NCBI GenBank assembly: GCA_002354205.1
Contig: DELD01000014.1
Span: forward strand, 1-57,256
DNA: 57,256 bases
DNA from: Micavibrio sp. UBA2705
GTDB lineage: Bacteria; Pseudomonadota; Alphaproteobacteria; Micavibrionales; Micavibrionaceae
Reading direction: 5' to 3'
Shown: positions 17,115 to 24,324 of the stretch, piece by piece
Position numbering within the stretch: position 1 is the stretch's first letter
How the letters are laid out: each line of letters opens with the position of its first letter
Translations under genes and position numbers: made by a program
The notes under the pieces: generated by a model
The model's database searches: none
Told to the model about the DNA's origin: nothing
What the model saw: only the letters and a program-made list of their open reading frames with translations

Positions 17115-17145
17115 AAAAGCCATATCGATGATATGGCTTTTTCTT
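17115..17145. terminator. Terminator between accC and the glycosyltransferase gene
   Basis: A perfect 12-bp stem AAAAGCCATATC (17115-17126) / GATATGGCTTTT (17130-17141) with a GAT loop and T-rich continuation. It lies between converging genes and is A/T-flanked on both sides, so it probably works in both directions. Confidence 0.88.
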
Positions 17146-17167
17146 TAGTTTCATCACAAAGCGCTGA

Positions 17168-18235
17168 TTACTTTAATGTTCGGTGGATTTCTGTTTGCGC
17201 CCAAAGCTGGCGCTTAAGCTGTGCTTTATCCTCGACATCACCCTTGGCGATCCATTTTGCAACGGCCTGCGCGACATTAGGGAAGCGCACATGCGCAGCG
17301 CGGTCTTCATTTAACCACTGCCCCAGCTTCGCGCTATCAAGGCGCTCCATAGCACGGCCATAGCCTAAATATTCTAGGGCGCGGGCATTTGATTGCTGCT
17401 CAATCTGTCCACCCACAGGCTTGACGAGAATTTTACGGCCTAAATGGAGCATTTCAGAAGGGCTTACAAAACCAGCATTGGTGATTAACCCTTCGCAGCG
17501 CGCCATGTCATCTTTGAACCCTGTCGCTGATTTCGGCTTATAAATTAGGTTCACATTTGGGTCTTCACGGTAATGGCTGATATCTTTGTGATAGATATGA
17601 AATTCATATTTATTGGCAAACGGCGCAAGCAATGCGTTAATATCGTGTAGCTCCTCATGGCCAAGATAAACAAGGATCATGCTTTTTTCCATCGCCTCTT
17701 CTTTTGGCGCTGTAAAGATCGGCGGCAATATATCCTGCCCGAACATATCCCAATGCAACCCTAATGTGTTATTCACCGGCGAATAGGCCCGCGTCATTGC
17801 TTTTAAACTGAGCGGGTTCCAGCCTGCGGGCAAAGCGCCATGGAAGCTATATTGATGGGCAATGCCAAGATGCGGCATTTTTTTGAACCGCGCGCTAAGC
17901 GATGTGATCGGTTCAAAGTCGGTCAGGATCAAATCAATATTGCGCAGGTCAAGCGCAGCAGCATCGTTAAATGCGCGCCGAATACTGTTTGGCCCCCAAA
18001 GCGCGGTTTTCGCGGTGCTTAAAAAATCGATACCGCCATTTTTCTGTTCGAAAATTAGGCCATTACGCTGCGTGTAATTGGGGAAGGCCGCCATGTCTTT
18101 ATATTGCCCTGCCGCGCGGCCTGAAAATAAAAAAGAGAGAGAGAGATTGTCTTGTGCCATAAGCTGCGGCGCAAGGCTGCGTGCGCGTGATATATGCCCA
18201 TCGCCCGTACCATTAATGCCGTAAATGACGTTCAT
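17168..18235 (-). CDS. Glycosyltransferase, MJ1255/VC2487-like
   Basis: Looks like the MJ1255/VC2487 family of GT-B-fold glycosyltransferases. The N-terminus VIYGINGTGDGHISRARSLA matches the family's G.G.GH..R. start. The second half has ILVYLGHEE and later CEGLITNAGFVSPSEMLHLGRKILVKP, the nucleotide-sugar-binding region (family GGF.t.sEal..gKPvl..P), with QIEQQSNA following. The length of 355 residues is typical. Donor and acceptor are unknown. No membrane segment is evident. It is monocistronic and faces the converging accC. Confidence 0.72.
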   Translation of the reverse strand: MNVIYGINGTGDGHISRARSLAPQLMAQDNLSLSFLFSGRAAGQYKDMAAFPNYTQRNGLIFEQKNGGIDFLSTAKTALWGPNSIRRAFNDAAALDLRNIDLILTDFEPITSLSARFKKMPHLGIAHQYSFHGALPAGWNPLSLKAMTRAYSPVNNTLGLHWDMFGQDILPPIFTAPKEEAMEKSMILVYLGHEELHDINALLAPFANKYEFHIYHKDISHYREDPNVNLIYKPKSATGFKDDMARCEGLITNAGFVSPSEMLHLGRKILVKPVGGQIEQQSNARALEYLGYGRAMERLDSAKLGQWLNEDRAAHVRFPNVAQAVAKWIAKGDVEDKAQLKRQLWAQTEIHRTLK

Positions 18236-18394
18236 TATTCTGCTCCCCTATAATGCCGTATAGAGCTTCTTTATAAGCAGCAATCCACGAAACAGCAAGA
18301 CAAGAGAGATTATTTCTCTTTATCTTGCGGATAAATTACGTTACATTGGTAATAATATTTCAACCTTATGGTTTATAAATAATGAGACAGTTTT

Positions 18395-18489
18395 TGATGA
18401 TACAGCATAATGAAGCAGCAGGCCGCGGCGCGGGCAAGAGAAATCTTGCCGGTGGTGTGCACGCGTCTCATACGTGCAAGACATCATCA
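18395..18489 (+). ncRNA. Possible structured small RNA or leader
   Basis: The segment could fold as a closed multi-branch structure. TGATGAT (18395-18401) can pair with ATCATCA (18483-18489). Inside, GGCAAGA-GAAA-TCTTGCC (18433-18450) is a perfect 7-bp stem with a GNRA tetraloop, and TGCACG/CGTGCA (18458-18463 with 18473-18478) forms a second stem. A terminator-like hairpin follows at 18531. I could not match it to 6S, SRP, tmRNA or RNase P RNA. A 39-codon frame overlaps it, so it might instead be a small gene. Confidence 0.3.
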
Positions 18490-18516
18490 CGCAAACAAAA
18501 AAGACTGGGCGCTTAA
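18397..18516 (+). CDS. Possible 39-residue peptide
   Basis: An ATG frame of 39 codons, ending TAA at 18516, encodes a basic, Gly/Ala-rich peptide (start MIQHNEAAGRGAGKRN, end RKQKRLGA) with a single Cys. GAGACAG lies 6 bases before the ATG. It lies within the structured segment and before the hairpin at 18531. No homologue is recognised. It may be a real small protein, a leader peptide or a chance frame. Confidence 0.2.
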   Translation: MIQHNEAAGRGAGKRNLAGGVHASHTCKTSSRKQKRLGA

Positions 18517-18530
18517 GCATTTATAAACCG

Positions 18531-18570
18531 CAGCCCCATTCATTTTTGAAAAGGGGCTGATCTTTATTCC
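18531..18570 (+). terminator. Hairpin, possible terminator
   Basis: CAGCCCC (18531-18537) pairs with GGGGCTG (18553-18559), and an inner TTCA/TGAA extends the stem, followed by ATCTTTATT. The T-run is poor for a terminator, but the position fits the end of a short transcript that starts before 18395. Confidence 0.45.
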
Positions 18571-18635
18571 TCCATTAAAATACCATCAGATCACCCCCTT
18601 TTCTTAAAGCCGATATTTAAGAGGAAGAGACGATC

Positions 18636-19298
18636 ATGGATCAAAACACAACACAGCCCGCCCCCATCACTACGCCGCCGCAAGTCGCGACAGACGCATT
18701 GCCGCCCATGCTGCGCCCTGCGCCCATGCCGATCACGACAGAGCGCCTTATTCTGCGTCCACCGCAAGCAGGTGATGGTGCGCCCCTATGTGCCGCCGTG
18801 CTTGAAACATGGGATCAATTAAACCAATGGATGCCGTGGGCGCGTGAACGCAAGGATGCCACCAATGAATTTTATGAAGGCTATGCCATAGAAAACGCGG
18901 CAAAGTTCATCACTCGTGAAAACTTGGCTGTACTTGCTTTTGAACGCAGCACAGGCGCGCTTGTCGCATCATCTGGCCTGCATAATATTGACTGGGACAT
19001 TGGCCAATTTGAAATTGGTTACTGGGTACGCAGGGCAGCACAAGGCCAAGGCTACGCACAAGAGATCACCGATGCGCTGACCCGCTATGCCTTTAAAGCG
19101 CTCCACGCAAACAGCGTCCTGATTTGCCATTCAGAGGGCAATGATGCCAGCAGAAATGTTATTGCGCGCCTTGGCTTTACCCATTGCGCGAGCGTACCAT
19201 TTGCAAACGCCGTGCCTTCTGGCGCGATACTGACTAATCATATGTATTACCGTACAGATTTAGCAGGCCTTAAAACGCGCCAGGTGAGCTGGGATTAA
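18636..19298 (+). CDS. GNAT acetyltransferase, RimJ/RimL type
   Basis: Acetyl-CoA-dependent N-acetyltransferase of the RimJ/RimL branch. It has the branch entry ITTERLILRPPQAGD near residues 33-47, the GYWVRRAAQGQGYAQEITDALTRYAF segment with the acetyl-CoA loop (R/QxxGxG/A) and a late NDASRNVIARLGF (family N..S..v..klGF). A Pro-rich N-terminal extension of about 30 residues precedes the domain. A ribosome binding site AGAGGAAGAG lies before the ATG. Followed closely by a second GNAT gene. The substrate is unknown. Confidence 0.86.
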   Translation: MDQNTTQPAPITTPPQVATDALPPMLRPAPMPITTERLILRPPQAGDGAPLCAAVLETWDQLNQWMPWARERKDATNEFYEGYAIENAAKFITRENLAVLAFERSTGALVASSGLHNIDWDIGQFEIGYWVRRAAQGQGYAQEITDALTRYAFKALHANSVLICHSEGNDASRNVIARLGFTHCASVPFANAVPSGAILTNHMYYRTDLAGLKTRQVSWD

Positions 19299-19309
19299 GG
19301 CATACCATA

Positions 19310-19834
19310 ATGAAAGAAAAGATAATGGATAAAAACATCACAATAAAACGCCTGTTTTTGGATGACTGGCCCGATTTAAAAGCCATACGCCTTGCAGCCT
19401 TAAAAGCCGCCCCGCGAGTCTTCCTGCGCCGCTATGATGAAGAACAGCAGCAAGCGGATAGATATTGGCAGAGAAGCTTCACTGGCGAAGCGCTGTGCAG
19501 CAAAGCGATTTTCGGGCTCTATGCGGGCGATAAAATCATTGGCATGGGCGGCATTCATGGTGAAGCGGATATTGCCCGTGCCGCGCGGCTTGGCGGGGCT
19601 TATATCGCAGCGCCCCATCGCGGGCAAGGCCTTGCCCATAGGCTAATTAATGCACGGCTTGATTGGGCGCGCGCCAATGCACTTTATGATGATGTTTATG
19701 TCTCGCACCGCGCAGGGAACGGCGCGTCGCAGGCTGCGATAAAAAAAGCGGGCTTCAGCTTTGTAAAAGAAACACAGATTGTCTGGCCTGATGGCGTGGA
19801 AGATGCGGAGCTTATCTATAAATTAACGCTATAA
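19310..19834 (+). CDS. GNAT acetyltransferase
   Basis: Second GNAT enzyme, 174 residues, 11 bases after the first. It starts with ITIKRLFLDDWPDLKAIRLAALKAAP, typical of this class, and carries the acetyl-CoA loop as GAYIAAPHRGQGLAHRLINARLDWA, then NGASQAAIKKAGF and a C-terminal ELIYKL strand. An ATG at 19325 is another possible start. Substrate unknown. Confidence 0.86.
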   Translation: MKEKIMDKNITIKRLFLDDWPDLKAIRLAALKAAPRVFLRRYDEEQQQADRYWQRSFTGEALCSKAIFGLYAGDKIIGMGGIHGEADIARAARLGGAYIAAPHRGQGLAHRLINARLDWARANALYDDVYVSHRAGNGASQAAIKKAGFSFVKETQIVWPDGVEDAELIYKLTL

Positions 19835-19844
19835 TCCGCAGCAC

Positions 19845-20405
19845 TTACTGTGGCGACGCTATGATTTTCAACGCAATCGTCATGGTCTTGCTCACCCATT
19901 CGCCTGCGGGGTCAGAGCCTTTACCAAGGTCGAAATCAAGGCGATTAATGTCAAACGCCGCCGTGGCAATAACAGGGGAGGCGCCAAGGTCGGACACTGC
20001 AAAATCAAAAGAAATGGGCTGAGTGACATCACGAATAGTTAGCTCACCGCTGAGGTGATATGTGTCTCCCTCTTTATGCGTTATCGCCGTGCTATGGAAC
20101 TGCGCTTCTGGGAATGATTTTACATTAAACCAGTCTTGCGCGGGGATTGTGCCGTCATACATTTTATTGCCTGATTTTAGTGTTTCAGGGTAAAAATGCG
20201 CAGAAAAACTACTTTGCGCCAATGCTGCGGGGTCAAAATCAATAACGGCCTCCCATTTTTCAAAAACAGCGGTAAATGCTTTGCCTGTATGCGTACCAGA
20301 AACTTTGACATGGCTTTGGGCGTAATCCGTTTGATATGGACGCGCCTGCGCCATTTGCGGCAAATAAGCGATAACGAGTATGGCGATAATGTTTAAAAAG
20401 CGCAT
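19845..20405 (-). CDS. YceI-family periplasmic protein
   Basis: Lipocalin-like periplasmic protein of the YceI family, which binds isoprenoid-like lipids in some members. Residues 1-21 form a signal peptide ending AQA. The mature beta-barrel shows HVKVSGTHTG, an AVIDFDPAAL strand, DWFNVKSFPEAQFHST (family D..fF....yP...F.st) and LTIRDVTQPISFDF (family LTi.GvTkpv). It ends 2 bases before the cytochrome b561 gene begins downstream, so the two form one operon, as often found for YceI. Confidence 0.92.
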   Translation of the reverse strand: MRFLNIIAILVIAYLPQMAQARPYQTDYAQSHVKVSGTHTGKAFTAVFEKWEAVIDFDPAALAQSSFSAHFYPETLKSGNKMYDGTIPAQDWFNVKSFPEAQFHSTAITHKEGDTYHLSGELTIRDVTQPISFDFAVSDLGASPVIATAAFDINRLDFDLGKGSDPAGEWVSKTMTIALKIIASPQ

Positions 20406-20407
20406 GA

Positions 20408-21004
20408 TTATTTTTCCTTAATCTCTGTCTGGTTTTCTGTCTTATCTGCAATGTTTTTACCCCACCACATGCGGCGCAGTAAATTTTCATGGTCAAATAG
20501 CGCGTGTTTTACCACGGCGCCAATATGCGCCATTATCAGCGCGAAAAATGTAATCGCCAAAATGAAATGCCCCTGCTTAGCTACATCATGGATTTGCTTA
20601 TCACCCTGCACTCCTGGAATATGCGGCCACTCAAACAGGTTAAAAACTATGGTTGGCAGACCATAGACGCTTGACGAGACCATCAACCAGCCTGTAAACG
20701 GCATCGCGAACATCATAACATAAAGCCCCCAATGGCCTAACTTCGCTAAGACAGCTTCGTGTCTTTTAATATGGGCGGGCAAAACGGGCGGGCGCTTAAT
20801 TAAGCGCAATATAAGGCGCAGCACAAAGGCAATCAACAGCAAAACACCGCCGCTTTTATGCCATTGATAGAGACTAAATTTCAAGCTTTTGGCGACATCA
20901 ACATATTCCATGATCACCCCAGAGAAAAACATCAGTAAAAACCCCAGAGCCATGGCCCAGTGGAGGATAATCGCTGCCGTGTTATATCTTTTTTCGTGCG
21001 TCAC
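20408..21004 (-). CDS. Cytochrome b561
   Basis: Four-helix di-heme b-type membrane cytochrome of the prokaryotic b561 (CybB) family. It begins KRYNTAAIILHWAMALGF (family RY....r.lHWl.A), with heme-ligand His residues there and in YQWHKSGGVLLL, HWGLYVMMFAMPFTGW and the helix around MAHIGAVVKHALFD. It transfers electrons from ubiquinol in the inner membrane. Its operon partner is YceI, a frequent combination. The C-terminus is charged and cytoplasmic. Confidence 0.92.
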   Translation of the reverse strand: MTHEKRYNTAAIILHWAMALGFLLMFFSGVIMEYVDVAKSLKFSLYQWHKSGGVLLLIAFVLRLILRLIKRPPVLPAHIKRHEAVLAKLGHWGLYVMMFAMPFTGWLMVSSSVYGLPTIVFNLFEWPHIPGVQGDKQIHDVAKQGHFILAITFFALIMAHIGAVVKHALFDHENLLRRMWWGKNIADKTENQTEIKEK

Positions 21005-21180
21005 AATGAACCCTTTTCTATCTGAACCTATGGTTATATTAAACTTCGTTAATATAGTGGTTTATTAACTTTTATGTTGGTATAATAATTTTGCAGGCGA
21101 GTCGAGACTTAAGCCTATGCGTCATTACATATATTTTATTTAATTCATTATTTTTATTTTACTAGCGGGATTTACTTGAT

Positions 21181-23166
21181 ATGTCATTTTCTATTTTACC
21201 CCAATCGCTCAAGCTTGAAAATTTTAAAATTAGTCAGCAAATCAGCTTAATTACAGTAATTGTTTTTATTGGCCTGAGCATTATTGCGCTTAGTTATATG
21301 TTCAGCAACGTTAAAATTGCAAAACTTCAAGAGCACGTAAATCAGCAAGAAAAAAGCTTAAATATTGTCGCGCAAATACAATATGAATTTCTCAATTCGC
21401 GGCGCAGTGAAAAAGATTTTCTGATCCGTAAAGACCTTAAATACGCCGCAAAACATGACGAAAACGCGGACAAAATCCATAGTTACACCCAGCAGTTAAG
21501 CGCCCTTTTAGAAACAGAAACTCAAAAGGCGCAGTTAGCCAGTATTATTCAGAACTATGATACATATGTCACACAATTTCAGCGCGTTAAAGAAAACCTC
21601 ATTGACCGCGGCCTTGTGCCTAGTGAAGGGAAAGAAGGCGCATTACGCAGCGCGGTACATAAAGTTGAAACAAAGCTGAACGGCTTTAAAGAAGATAATT
21701 TGACCGTCCTCATGTTAATGATGCGCCGCCATGAAAAAGACTTTATGCTGCGCCTTGATCCCAAATATATAACGCGTATGGATCAACGCCTTTCTGAGTT
21801 TAAAACCGCATTAGCGGCGAGCTTTATACCAAGCGCAGATCAAAAAGAACTGCTCAGCCTCATGAACGCCTATCATAAAGACTTTAAAGCTCTGGCTGAT
21901 ATTGAACTAAAAAATGCGGAGGAAATATCAAAGTTAAGCACGATATTCGCGCTATCTTCTCCGCAATTTGATGCGTTAGCGGAAGATTTACGCGCCCAGT
22001 TCCAAGCGCTCAAAGCTGAAGCAGAATCTGTATCCGCGCGGACATTTACAATGATCCTCTCTGTGATGGTGATTGTCACGGCGCTATCGATCCTCATTGG
22101 CCTGTTGATTAGCCGCAAGATTAGCGGCGCGGTTGCAGGGCTAACCCAATCGACGCTTGCTCTGGCTGATAATAACTTAGAAATCGAGATTCCCAGCCAA
22201 GAGCGCGGCGATGAGATCGGAAAAATGGCACGTAGTATTCTCGTTTTGAAAGAAAACAGCCTTGCTATGCGCCGCATGGAAAAAGAACAAAAGCAAGCAC
22301 AGGAAGTACAGCTAATGCGCGCCAAAAACCTTGAAGCGCTAACAAACTCCTTCGACCTCGATATATCTGAACTTGTCAATATGCTGACCTCTGCATCAAC
22401 GGAGCTCAGCTCGACCGCAGAATCCATGTCGAGCATTGCTGAAGAAACCACAGCCCAATCCGCGGCAATGTCGCGCGCGTCTGAATCAACGTCGCAAAAT
22501 ATTCAAACGGTTGCCAGCGCATCAGAAGAACTTAGCGCATCTATCCGCGAGCTGAGCCAGCAAGTGAATAACACCAGTCAGGCGACAAACGAGGCGACTA
22601 AAGACGTGAACAACGCATCGAAACAAATTGAAGGCCTGCTTACCGCATCTGATAAAATTGGCGATGTTGTTGGGCTTATTCAGGATATTGCCGAACAAAC
22701 AAATCTGCTTGCCCTGAACGCAACGATTGAGTCAGCGCGTGCGGGCGAAGCCGGTAAAGGCTTTGCCGTTGTGGCAAGTGAAGTGAAATCATTGGCGCAG
22801 GAAACATCGAAAGCGACCGAGCAAATTGCAGAAGAAGTTCAGCTTGTGCAAAGAGAGGTCCGCAGCTCCGTCGAAGCCATCCGTAATATTGAAACCAAAA
22901 TTAGAGAAGTTAATGAAGCCGCATCGACAATCGCCGCCGCGATTGAGGAGCAGAATGCCACAACGGATGAAATTTCACGCAATACACAGACGTCTGCCGC
23001 CAATGTGGGCGAGCTGAACAGTAATGTTGCCAATGTGAACACCGCAGCGCAGACCACGGGCTCTGCTGCGAATGATGTCTTAAGTGCATCAGGGCAGCTT
23101 AGTGAACAAACCATCAACTTAAAGCAAAAAGTTGCTGATTTCTTAGAAAGCGTTAAGTCCGCTTAA
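21181..23166 (+). CDS. Methyl-accepting chemotaxis protein with HBM-type sensor
   Basis: Transmembrane chemoreceptor of 661 residues. TM1 lies at about 20-43 and TM2 at about 287-309. The periplasmic part between is all-helical and contains two related stretches, RRSEKDFLIRKDLKYAAKH and RRHEKDFMLRLDPKYITRMD, typical of the helical bimodular (HBM) sensor seen in McpS-type receptors. A HAMP linker follows, then the signalling hairpin around 500-540 with LLALNATIESARAGEAGKGF. There is no C-terminal NWETF-type methylase tether. No che genes are in the window. The ligand is unknown; known HBM receptors bind small organic acids. Confidence 0.93.
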   Translation: MSFSILPQSLKLENFKISQQISLITVIVFIGLSIIALSYMFSNVKIAKLQEHVNQQEKSLNIVAQIQYEFLNSRRSEKDFLIRKDLKYAAKHDENADKIHSYTQQLSALLETETQKAQLASIIQNYDTYVTQFQRVKENLIDRGLVPSEGKEGALRSAVHKVETKLNGFKEDNLTVLMLMMRRHEKDFMLRLDPKYITRMDQRLSEFKTALAASFIPSADQKELLSLMNAYHKDFKALADIELKNAEEISKLSTIFALSSPQFDALAEDLRAQFQALKAEAESVSARTFTMILSVMVIVTALSILIGLLISRKISGAVAGLTQSTLALADNNLEIEIPSQERGDEIGKMARSILVLKENSLAMRRMEKEQKQAQEVQLMRAKNLEALTNSFDLDISELVNMLTSASTELSSTAESMSSIAEETTAQSAAMSRASESTSQNIQTVASASEELSASIRELSQQVNNTSQATNEATKDVNNASKQIEGLLTASDKIGDVVGLIQDIAEQTNLLALNATIESARAGEAGKGFAVVASEVKSLAQETSKATEQIAEEVQLVQREVRSSVEAIRNIETKIREVNEAASTIAAAIEEQNATTDEISRNTQTSAANVGELNSNVANVNTAAQTTGSAANDVLSASGQLSEQTINLKQKVADFLESVKSA

Positions 23167-23198
23167 AACAATCACTTAAATATAAAAACATTAATAAT

Positions 23199-23232
23199 AA
23201 AGCCGCTGAGATCATCTTAGCGGCTTTTTTTC
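23199..23232 (+). terminator. Rho-independent terminator after the chemoreceptor
   Basis: Stem AGCCGCT (23201-23207) / AGCGGCT (23219-23225), extended by inner pairing AGAT/ATCT, followed by eight T residues. Confidence 0.9.
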
Positions 23233-23307
23233 TTGCATCGCAACAGTGCTAAATGTTATGTAAAAGTACTGTCTAATATATGGGCTATGCTCTGATCATT
23301 ATTACGG

Positions 23308-24225
23308 ATGCAAAAAATGAAACAAGTTATTGAGATTGAAAAGCCGAGCGCATTGCGTATCGCTTGGGATGAAGCGAAAGATTACCCCGTCATAGTCCAT
23401 CGCGACTGGACAGCGAAACGCACGCGAAGCCGCAGCGCGACGGAACGCCGCCGCAGTGAGACATTAAAGCATCATCCTTTATATTGGGATGCAAAAAAGC
23501 GTGGTGATTATATTGCCGCGCAAGAAGTCGTCGACGACCTTATTTCAAATGATGCACTTTTCCGCATTGCTGATAAAATAGGCGATAAACAGCCGCTTAT
23601 CGTTTCCCCCTCACTGACAAAGAATGACCCAACAAATGTCATTCCAACAAGTTTTGCCCATAGCATTGCTTATGAGCTTGATGTTCAAGTTTGCCGTGAT
23701 ATTTACCAGCGCGATAAGGCACATCGCACAGGGCGCGGCGGATTTTATCGGCTTGCTTTTAGCCCTGAATTTTACGGGCAAGTGATTGAAGGACAAGATT
23801 ACATCATCGTCGACGATGTCGCGACAATGGGCGGTACACTTGCCGCGATGCGCAGCTTTATTGAATCAAATGGCGGCAATGTTTTATGTATGAGCGTTTT
23901 AGCTGATTCCAACATGAAATCACGTACAGGGCAGGCTAGCCTCAGCAGAGATTTCAACCTAAATGCCGCTGCCGATGACATTAAACTCGTTGAACAAAAA
24001 CACGGCAAGCGCCTTGACCAGTTTTTCCGCCGCCATAATGGTTATGGCCTTGATAGCCTGACCGCGCGGGAAATTGACTTTGTGCACTTCTTTGAACGCG
24101 AACACCATATTGAACGCGCTATTTTAGAAGAAAAACGCGCGGCCTATGCACAAAAACCTGATAAAAGAGCCAATGATAATATACCGCACCCCCCACAAAT
24201 AACACAGCGCACAAGCGCACTTTAA
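23308..24225 (+). CDS. Phosphoribosyltransferase-like protein
   Basis: 305-residue protein with a type I phosphoribosyltransferase core. The PRPP-binding loop is YIIVDDVATMGGTLAAM near residues 162-178 (family VDDv.tTG.T). The N-terminal 75 residues are unusual, with a basic RTRSRSATERRRSE stretch and a HHPLYWDAKKRGDY motif, and a further charged helical region follows the core. I recall no defined pathway for this architecture. It could recycle a base or act on nucleotides, but this cannot be told. It is monocistronic. An ATG at 23317 is an alternative start. Confidence 0.7.
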   Translation: MQKMKQVIEIEKPSALRIAWDEAKDYPVIVHRDWTAKRTRSRSATERRRSETLKHHPLYWDAKKRGDYIAAQEVVDDLISNDALFRIADKIGDKQPLIVSPSLTKNDPTNVIPTSFAHSIAYELDVQVCRDIYQRDKAHRTGRGGFYRLAFSPEFYGQVIEGQDYIIVDDVATMGGTLAAMRSFIESNGGNVLCMSVLADSNMKSRTGQASLSRDFNLNAAADDIKLVEQKHGKRLDQFFRRHNGYGLDSLTAREIDFVHFFEREHHIERAILEEKRAAYAQKPDKRANDNIPHPPQITQRTSAL

Positions 24226-24245
24226 AGGTGATATTTACATCCGTG

Positions 24246-24312
24246 ATCAACTTATGATTTGTACAAGGCGCGCTTCTTGTGCTAGAAACATGTACAAAAA
24301 TGATAAGTTGAT
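24246..24312. promoter_or_regulatory. Long inverted repeat, likely operator of the pyrimidine-degradation genes
   Basis: ATCAACTTAT (24246-24255) is repeated inverted as ATAAGTTGAT (24303-24312). Inside these arms lie TTGTACAA (24259-24266, itself a palindrome) and TGTACA (24291-24296). The arrangement is a two-part inverted repeat just before the ribosome binding site AAGGGGAG and the ATG at 24325. A possible promoter, TTGTGC (24277-24282) with TGATAA (24301-24306), falls between and on the arms. This suggests repression or looping by a regulator not in this window. Confidence 0.55.
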
Positions 24313-24324
24313 AAGGGGAGCGCT

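Larger units (their letters stand above)
18236..18635. other. 400-base intergenic region
   Basis: Separates the glycosyltransferase gene (minus) from the GNAT gene (plus). It is AT-rich at both ends. The core at 18395-18565 is GC-richer and carries the structured region, short reading frame and hairpin listed separately. No tRNA or known riboswitch could be recognised. Confidence 0.6.

Noticed and set aside
18395..18570. tmRNA, SRP RNA or 6S RNA for the structured segment
   Set aside because: No alphaproteobacterial tag-peptide codons (ANDN...), no GGAAGCAGCC-like SRP loop, and no 6S-type long hairpin could be found on either strand.
21873..22451. 192-codon minus-strand frame inside the chemoreceptor
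   Set aside because: Ser-rich antisense frame of a helical Ala/Glu-rich protein; a common artefact.
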